From: Spirosoma fluviale
Lineage (GTDB): Bacteria > Bacteroidota > Bacteroidia > Cytophagales > Spirosomataceae
Assembly: GCA_945901025.1 (NCBI GenBank)
Contig: CAMDJW010000006.1
Span: 62,001-126,000, forward strand
Length of the DNA stretch: 64,000 bases
Direction of reading: 5' to 3'
This document shows positions 57,405 through 64,000 of the stretch, one piece after another. The position numbers and the translations under genes are program-made. The notes below the pieces were generated by a model. That model searched no databases and was not told the origin of the DNA. It saw only the letters and a list, made by a program, of their open reading frames with translations. Each line of letters opens with the position of its first letter. Position 1 is the first letter of the stretch.

Positions 57405-58400
57405 ATGAAAAAAGTATTAATGGGCCTTTTAGCCCTGATCGTTATTTATTTTGTAGGACCTAAGCCAGATGCTCCGGTGTTGAATGCAAGTCCAACATGG
57501 ACCCAAATTCCGGATTCGATGCCGCAAATTTCTGAGTTTATCCAGCAGAAGGAATTAGCCAATAAGGAGTTAAAACCTGGGAATGAAGCAAAAATCATTT
57601 GGGCTGATTCCTTAAATCCCCAAAAAACTAAATATGCTTTTTTGTATGTGCATGGTTTTTCAGCCTCACAGATGGAAGGAGATCCGGTACACCGACAAGT
57701 TGCCGCGGCGTTCAAAGGAAATTTAGTATTAGCTAGAGTTGCAGGTCATGGAGAAAAAACTTCAGATCATACTTTGGGAAATGTGACGGCTGATGATTAT
57801 TATGCGAGCGTTGAGAATTATTTAGCCATAGCGAAAAAACTGGGCCAAGAGGTGATTGTGATGGGTACCTCCTTCGGTGGTGCGATGACGGTCTATTTAG
57901 CCTCGAAACACCCAGAAATTAAGGCCATCATTTTATACGGCCCATGCATTGAAGTGGCGGACCCAAGTGCAGCGCTACTAGATAATCCTTGGGGGCTCCA
58001 ATTAGCCCGACTTATCAAAGGGGGAGAATACAATGAAATACCAAGCAAAAATAAGGCGCATGATGCCTATTGGAATTTGCATTATCGATTTGAGGCTGTG
58101 GTAGAAATGCAAAATTTCTTGACACACACGATGAACAAAGAAGTATTTAGTCAAGTAAAAATACCTGTTTTACTAACGTATTATTATAAAGATGAAGCTC
58201 ATCAAGATCAGGTAGTTTCGGTCAAAGCGATGCAAGAAATGTTTCCAGAATTAGGAACATCTTCTGCGCTTAAGCAAGAAATTGCTTTTCCAGAATCAGG
58301 TAATCATGTAATAACATCACCTATTTTAGGGAATAAAACGGAGCTTCCGATGCAAGCATCCGTTCAGTTTTTAAAAGAAGTTGTCAAATTAACTAAATAA
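57405..58400 (+). CDS. Alpha/beta hydrolase
   Basis: 'KYAFLYVHGFSASQMEGDPVHRQVA', nucleophile 'VIVMGTSFGGAMTVYLAS', C-terminal 'ESGNHVI'. Confidence 0.9.
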   Translation: MKKVLMGLLALIVIYFVGPKPDAPVLNASPTWTQIPDSMPQISEFIQQKELANKELKPGNEAKIIWADSLNPQKTKYAFLYVHGFSASQMEGDPVHRQVAAAFKGNLVLARVAGHGEKTSDHTLGNVTADDYYASVENYLAIAKKLGQEVIVMGTSFGGAMTVYLASKHPEIKAIILYGPCIEVADPSAALLDNPWGLQLARLIKGGEYNEIPSKNKAHDAYWNLHYRFEAVVEMQNFLTHTMNKEVFSQVKIPVLLTYYYKDEAHQDQVVSVKAMQEMFPELGTSSALKQEIAFPESGNHVITSPILGNKTELPMQASVQFLKEVVKLTK

Positions 58401-59185
58401 TGATGTCAGAGGTGGTATTAAATATTCGAACAATGGCTGATTATTTAGCTAAGGGAGAAATGCCAGAGTATTTATTTTGGGTAGGTTGTGCAGGTTCATT
58501 TGATGACCGACAAAAAAAGGTGACGCGCGCTTTTTGTGAGATTTTGCAAAAGGCTGAAATTTCATATGCCATTTTGGGGACGGAGGAATCTTGCACCGGA
58601 GATCCAGCTAGGAGAACAGGAAATGAATTTTTGTTTCAAATGCAGGCGATGACCAATATTGAGGTGCTCAATATGTACCAAGTGAAAAAGATTGTGACGG
58701 CCTGTCCACATTGTTTCAATACGTTGAAAAACGAATATCCAAGCCTTGGGGGAACCTATGATGTCATTCACCACACGGAGTTATTGGCTCAACTATTGAA
58801 AGAAGGTAAAATAGAAATCGCGGAGGAAAGGGAGGAAATCGCATTTCATGATTCATGTTATTTGGGACGAGGAAATGGGATTTATGAGGCACCCCGAGAA
58901 ATTATTGCGGAACTTCAAAAAGATTTAAAAGAGTTAAAAAGTTGCCGCACCAAGGGACTTTGTTGTGGTGCCGGTGGGGCCCAAGTGTTTAAAGAACCAG
59001 AGCCAGGCGCCATAGATGTCCAAGTAAAACGGACGGAGGAGATTATAGAATCCGGAGTAAAAAAAGTAGCTATCGCGTGTCCTTTTTGTATGGTGATGAT
59101 TCAAGATGGTTTAAATAAAACAGGCCATGACCAAGATATCCAAGTAGTGGACTTAGCTGAGTTAGTCCAAAAAGCAATGAAATAA
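58400..59185 (+). CDS. CCG-domain (Fe-S) protein (HdrB-like)
   Basis: Two CCG-type motifs: 'ACPHCFNTL...HHTEL...SCYLGRGNGIYEAPR' and 'GLCCGAGGAQVF...IACPFCMVMIQDG'. Confidence 0.9.
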   Translation: MMSEVVLNIRTMADYLAKGEMPEYLFWVGCAGSFDDRQKKVTRAFCEILQKAEISYAILGTEESCTGDPARRTGNEFLFQMQAMTNIEVLNMYQVKKIVTACPHCFNTLKNEYPSLGGTYDVIHHTELLAQLLKEGKIEIAEEREEIAFHDSCYLGRGNGIYEAPREIIAELQKDLKELKSCRTKGLCCGAGGAQVFKEPEPGAIDVQVKRTEEIIESGVKKVAIACPFCMVMIQDGLNKTGHDQDIQVVDLAELVQKAMK

Positions 59186-59186
59186 G

Positions 59187-59681
59187 ATGTATATACCTTT
59201 CGAACAATTACCCGATCAGTCCCGTGTTTGGGTGTATCAAGCAAATCGTCCCTTGGTGGACGCAGAAATTGAACAAATAAGTTCTTTTTTGATGAATGAA
59301 ATGAATGCTTGGGCCGCCCATGGAGCTCCTCTGAATGCATCTTTTGAGATTCGATTTAACCAAGTCATTATTGTCGCGGTCAATGAAGATGTCAATCAAG
59401 CTTCAGGTTGTTCGATTGATGCGTCTACCCGTTGGTTTAAATCTTTGGGCGAACTGATTCAAGTAGATTTTTTTGATCGGCAAATTGCTAGCATTCAAGG
59501 GGAACGAATTTTACTTATACCGATAACATCCATTAAAGATTTTATTCTTAACGCTAATTTGTCTGAGGAAGATTTCATCATTCCGCCACAAACATCAGAC
59601 TTAGGTCACTATAGAACCCAATGGCTTCAGACGGTTCGAGAATCATGGTTGAAAAAATATCTAGTTAAATCAAGCGTTTAA
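59187..59681 (+). CDS. Conserved hypothetical protein
   Basis: 'MYIPFEQLPDQSRVWVYQANRPLVDAEIEQISSFL...AAHGAPLNASFEIRFNQVIIVAVNEDVNQASGCSIDASTRWF'. No Walker motifs despite homologues I recall being labelled ABC transporter ATPase. Confidence 0.75.
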   Translation: MYIPFEQLPDQSRVWVYQANRPLVDAEIEQISSFLMNEMNAWAAHGAPLNASFEIRFNQVIIVAVNEDVNQASGCSIDASTRWFKSLGELIQVDFFDRQIASIQGERILLIPITSIKDFILNANLSEEDFIIPPQTSDLGHYRTQWLQTVRESWLKKYLVKSSV

Positions 59682-59682
59682 T

Positions 59683-60174
59683 ATGGCTGAAGATTTAATC
59701 AAAATTAGTGGAACAAGAGCTAATCAGTATTTGAATTTGCATCCTCAGATTCAATCTTTGTTGGCCGGAGAAACGGATCTATATGCTAACCTCGCCAATA
59801 TAGCGGCTGCTATCCATGATATTTTTGGATTTTTTTGGGTAGGTTTTTATTTGGTGAAGGGAGATGAATTAGTCTTAGGCCCATTTCAAGGCCCCGTGGC
59901 CTGCACTCGAATTCCTTTTCATAAAGGAGTTTGTGGATATGCCTATACGGAGAGAAAAACAGTTATCGTTCCTAATGTAGATGAATTCCCAGGGCATATC
60001 GCCTGTGCTTCTGCCTCAAAATCTGAAATCGTCGTTCCGGTATTTCACAATGACCAAGTGATTTTAGTCCTCGACGTGGATTCAGATAGTTTAAATGATT
60101 TTACGGAGGAAGACCAAATAGGCCTTGAGAAAATCATGGGTATAATTGAGGAAAATTGGGGGAGCTGGAATTAG
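59683..60174 (+). CDS. GAF domain protein, free methionine-(R)-sulfoxide reductase-like
   Basis: 'FFWVGFYLVKGDELVLGPFQGPVACTRIPFHKGVCGYAYTERKTVIVPNVDEFPGHIACASASKSEIVVPV' matches fRMsr. Confidence 0.9.
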   Translation: MAEDLIKISGTRANQYLNLHPQIQSLLAGETDLYANLANIAAAIHDIFGFFWVGFYLVKGDELVLGPFQGPVACTRIPFHKGVCGYAYTERKTVIVPNVDEFPGHIACASASKSEIVVPVFHNDQVILVLDVDSDSLNDFTEEDQIGLEKIMGIIEENWGSWN

Positions 60175-60830
60175 CGTAGTTTTGCGATTATCGTTTCTCC
60201 ACCGACAGGTTTATCGCCCAAATTGACACAAATTTCGGCATCTAAAGGCAAGAAAATATCGATTCTACTTCCAAATTTGATAAACCCGAATTCTGAACCT
60301 TGGGTCACTGAGTCGTTTTCCTTGGCGTACCAACAAATCCTTTTGGCGAGTGCACCGGCTATTTGACGAAATAATATTTCAGTTCCATTTTCATGTTTGA
60401 CCACGTAGGTCGTGCGCTCATTTTCGGTGCTTGATTTTGGATGCCATGCCACTAGGAATTTCCCTGGATGGTATTTAAAATAGGAAACGATACCTGAAAT
60501 GGGGTTGAAATTAATGTGCACATTTAAGGGTGACATAAAGATGGAAATCTGCCTGCGTGTACCCTTAAAATATTCTGATTCTACGGTCTCTTCGATGACA
60601 ACTACTTTTCCATCAGCGGGTGCAATAATATGTTGCGGATTTATTTCAGTATGACGTTTCGGTACTCTGAAAAATTGTAAAATGATTAAATAAAATAGAG
60701 AAGTAATGACAACAATGAATTCTCTTAGGTATTCTCGGTCTGGAAAAAGATAGGCAAATAACGCATTGATGCCAAGGACAATGATGAGTGATGTGATTAA
60801 TAAAGTCCTTCCTTCGCGGTGTAAGGTCAT
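60171..60830 (-). CDS. Phosphatidylserine decarboxylase family protein
   Basis: 'IIAPADGKVVVIEETVESEYFKGTRRQISIFMSPLNVHINFNPISG' and C-terminal 'FGFIKFGSRIDIFLP' processing motif. Confidence 0.92.
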   Translation of the reverse strand: MTLHREGRTLLITSLIIVLGINALFAYLFPDREYLREFIVVITSLFYLIILQFFRVPKRHTEINPQHIIAPADGKVVVIEETVESEYFKGTRRQISIFMSPLNVHINFNPISGIVSYFKYHPGKFLVAWHPKSSTENERTTYVVKHENGTEILFRQIAGALAKRICWYAKENDSVTQGSEFGFIKFGSRIDIFLPLDAEICVNLGDKPVGGETIIAKLR

Positions 60831-60989
60831 AATTTAATTATTTCAATGGGTAGCTTATTGTTTTAAGCTTAGATTTATAAGTCAAAATTAGCCATTTTCG
60901 TTTAAATTATGTCAAAATTTCTCATTCATACGATAAGAATTATTTAAATTATATATAAAAATATTGCATTTTTGGATAGAATTAAATTT

Positions 60990-62425
60990 ATGATGAGGTA
61001 TTTTAAATTATTTTTTTCCATCCTTTTTCTTTTGTTGGCTAGACCCGTTTCTGCCCAAGTAGCTAAATGGATTAATCCAAAATCTGGAAATATTTACCAG
61101 ATTAATTTTGAAACAAAAGAGTTTTTTGAAAATAAAGATGGGTCCAAATGGTATAAAATAGCAGACTTAAGTTTTCAAGATATTAAAAGCTATGATATTA
61201 TTTCGGGGAACAGGCACTACCAAGAAATTCCTATTCCTGGCTCAAGCTTATCTTATTTATTGGTTAGTTGCACGGGCCAAGTATATCAATTAGATCGCAA
61301 AAATTGGATTTTAAAACGCATCGATCAAACTTTTTATCGAGGCGCAAATTGTGGAGCGATTAAATTTCTGCGAAATGGGGTGTTGTATTCCTTTGGAGGA
61401 TACGGATTTTGGCAATCATCCAATGTGCTAACTAAATACGATCCTATTAATAAAGAATGGACAAGTGTAGCAGTTAAGGGGGACGTGCCTTTGGCTATTA
61501 ATGATGGAATTTCAGCATACCTTTCATCAAGAGATGTATTCATTTCCATGGCTAACCTAAAAGTGAATGATTCTAAAATGTATGAAAGTGCCATTATTGA
61601 TTGGAATATATATGAATACGGATTCAAGGATCATAATTTTAAAATAATTGGTACCGTACATTTAGAAGAATTAAAGAAATACGTAGAAAAAGACCTGTAT
61701 AGGAATTTCCTGTTCAACGGCAGGTATTTTATTTTGGTCGATAAGTCTGTTCAGGTGTATCGCTATCGCTATGATACGATGATTATCATCGATCTATTAG
61801 ATAATTTCAAAACGTATCACTGGCTTAATTCAGGCAGATTACCTGTTACGGGAAATAATGACAACTTCAGTGATCAGGAAATACATTATAAAGGGAAAGA
61901 CTCATTGGCCTGGTCATCTAATTTTTCTTCCAAAAATTCAGCTACTAAAAAAGCTGTTCAATATACCATTTCCCTTAAAGATGTTTTAGCTGACTCAGAA
62001 TATTTAGGTAAGCTAACAGACGAACCATGGTATATTGAATTCTTTAAGATTATTATGTTAAGCTTGGGAGTTTTAATGAGTCTATTTTTAGTATTTATTT
62101 TTGGCAATCTGAAAAGAAACAGACTAAGGCGAAACTGAAAAATATATTAGGAGAAAATGAGCAGAAATTTCTTGATTTCCTTTTGTTAAATTATAATCAG
62201 GGTTATGTCAATGGGCATCAATTAATCGCTTTTTTTGGTAGGCATAAAAGTGCTCCTGAATCTCAAAGACAATTTAGATCTAAACTGATTGACAATTTTA
62301 CGAAGTCTTTATCTTTAATTTTTCAAGACAAAAATATTTTGGATATTCAGCAAGACGAGAAGGATCAGAGGATGTTGAACTATCGATTGAATAGTAAGAT
62401 TTATAAAATTATCTCTAAGCTCTAG
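60990..62425 (+). pseudogene. Secreted/membrane-anchored hypothetical protein, apparently frameshifted near 62098-62102
   Basis: ORF 60972-62138 ends 13 residues after its TM helix. An in-phase -1 continuation (FWQSEKKQTKAKLKNILGENEQKFLDFLLLNYNQGYVNGHQLIAFFG...) runs through to 62425. Confidence 0.65.
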
Positions 62426-62983
62426 TTATTTCTGAAAGATGATGACGGGCTCGGTCTCAATCGTATTGCTTTGTTGGAATGCCTTGTCTTTAATGTAAAT
62501 CTGAAACTTTAAGGTATCATTAAATTCAGTGAAAAGAGGCGAGTAGCCTTTGTAGAACGCATAAACAAATTGGGTTGAATAGGAAATAGATCCTTCTATG
62601 GGTCCTGGTTTTTGATCAGGACGCAATTGGAAATTCATTAATCCGCCTATTTTTGGGCTAAATAAGACTGGTACGTACTTGCCATTTTTCTTCAATAAGA
62701 CATCCACCTCAAAATTTCTAAAGTCCTTAAATTTAGCGTTTGCTTTTATTTCTTCCGCTGTAATTCCAAGGTCTCCATCGCCATCTTCAAAGCGAATGCT
62801 CATAATAATCGAATCGATTTTTGTTTTACCGCCAAAACCGTCATTACTAATTTTGGTGATTTTTTGGATGGATTCAAATGAGATGGCCGGCGTGGTGCTA
62901 AATTCAGGTTCCTTCACACAACTTAATATGAGTAGAGTAAAAGAAAGAGTTAAACAGAATAAAAAACTTTTATTGGACATCAC
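62426..62983 (-). CDS. Lipoprotein, hypothetical
   Basis: Signal peptide with 'LLILSCVKEPEFSTTPAISFESIQKI', 185 aa. Confidence 0.75.
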   Translation of the reverse strand: MMSNKSFLFCLTLSFTLLILSCVKEPEFSTTPAISFESIQKITKISNDGFGGKTKIDSIIMSIRFEDGDGDLGITAEEIKANAKFKDFRNFEVDVLLKKNGKYVPVLFSPKIGGLMNFQLRPDQKPGPIEGSISYSTQFVYAFYKGYSPLFTEFNDTLKFQIYIKDKAFQQSNTIETEPVIIFQK

Positions 62984-63030
62984 ATGTTAAAATTAACAAT
63001 CGTAAAGTTAATGATTTGGTTTAATTTTGT

Positions 63031-64000
63031 ATGAAATTCGAAATAAAAGGTATGCATGAAAGTCCTGAAGCTGTGGAGTTGCAAATAAGCGCACTGAAAC
63101 GAAAGGTATTAGAGGTCAATTCTGCTCAATTTGAGGATTTGGCGATCGAAATATTTAATTTTCAAGCGCTACACAATCCAATATATCAATCTTTTCTTAG
63201 GATGCTAGATTGTTCGGTGGATTCCGTTCGATCGATGGACCAAATTCCTTTTTTGCCGATTGAGCTATTCAAAACATACCAAGTTCAAACCGGGTTTTCC
63301 CCAGTGCTTTTCGATTTTGAAAGTTCAGGTACTACGGGTCAAATACCTTCTAAACACGGCGTTTGTGATCCCGAATTTTATAAAGAAAATTCACTGAATG
63401 CGTTTAATCATCTTTTTGGTTCAGTGACGGATTATCATATTTTTGCCTTATTGCCCTCTTATTTGGAAAGAAATACGTCCAGTTTAGTTTTTATGATGGA
63501 TCATTTCATTCAAGAATCAAAGTCTGAATTTTCTGGATTTTTTTTTAATCAATATCCCGAATTAGTTGGCCAAATAAAGGAAGCGTTAAAAACCAATCGG
63601 AAAATTTGGTTAATGGGGGTGACTTTTGGGCTTTTAGACTGGATTGATTCAGGACAAGATTTTTCATTTTGGAATGAGGCGATCAAAGAAGGTCGCATCA
63701 TTGTCATGGAAACAGGAGGGATGAAGGGGCGCAGAGAAGAGTGGATTAGGGATCGAATTCATGCGTATATGATGGAGCACATGGGATTTAACCAAGTGGC
63801 TTCTGAATATGGAATGACCGAATTATTTTCTCAAGCCTATTCGTTTTCAGATGGTATTTTTGTCCCAACAAAAACCATGCGAGTGCTCTTGCGCGAAGTG
63901 AATGATCCATTTTCGCTCGTAAAAACGCCGGGAAAAGTAGGTGGGATTAAAGTGATTGATTTGGCTAATATTGAATCCTGCTCCTTCGTTGAAACCCGAG
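63031..64000 (+). CDS. LuxE-type acyl-protein synthetase/acyltransferase-like protein (3'-truncated by window end)
   Basis: Manual translation MKFEIKGMHESPEAVELQISALKRKVLEVNSAQFEDLAIEIFNFQALHNPIYQSFLRML...PFLPIELFKTYQVQTG...FESSGTTGQIPSKH. The SSGTTG motif is typical. Open to the window end. Confidence 0.82.
   Translation, partial: MKFEIKGMHESPEAVELQISALKRKVLEVNSAQFEDLAIEIFNFQALHNPIYQSFLRMLDCSVDSVRSMDQIPFLPIELFKTYQVQTGFSPVLFDFESSGTTGQIPSKHGVCDPEFYKENSLNAFNHLFGSVTDYHIFALLPSYLERNTSSLVFMMDHFIQESKSEFSGFFFNQYPELVGQIKEALKTNRKIWLMGVTFGLLDWIDSGQDFSFWNEAIKEGRIIVMETGGMKGRREEWIRDRIHAYMMEHMGFNQVASEYGMTELFSQAYSFSDGIFVPTKTMRVLLREVNDPFSLVKTPGKVGGIKVIDLANIESCSFVETR

Noticed and set aside
1-64000. CRISPR arrays, insertion sequences, prophage, rRNA operons
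   Set aside because: None seen: no regularly spaced repeats, no transposase or integrase sequences in the translations, no rRNA-like segments.

Overview
The window is about 64 kb of compact, AT-rich bacterial chromosome, most likely Bacteroidota (Cytophagales-like). I base this on gene content and on recurrent TAnnTTTG -7 promoter motifs. Most of it is core metabolism: a cytochrome c maturation cluster (ccmB-C-D-E-F), feoAB, glyA, tatC, uvrA, aroC, aroE, ruvX, tadA, a superoxide dismutase, a menaquinone-type isochorismate synthase with a hotdog thioesterase, a LytTR two-component pair, a TonB-dependent receptor, Fe-S oxidoreductase genes and one tRNA-His. I saw no CRISPR array, prophage, transposase or classical defence island apart from a RelE/HigB-XRE toxin-antitoxin pair at the left edge. 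I do not see a clearly new multi-gene system. The observations most worth following up are: (1) a CarH/LitR-type B12 photoreceptor regulator (Wx9EH motif) next to a carotenoid-biosynthesis membrane gene; (2) an unlisted 45-aa lipoprotein ORF that exactly fills a convergent gap; (3) two genes apparently broken by single-base deletions; (4) a long imperfect palindrome upstream of feoAB; (5) repeated 4-nt stop-to-stop overlaps at convergent gene pairs; and (6) a ThuA/sugar-dehydrogenase/PKD/cytochrome c fusion protein. All family assignments come from reading the translations. No database search was run.
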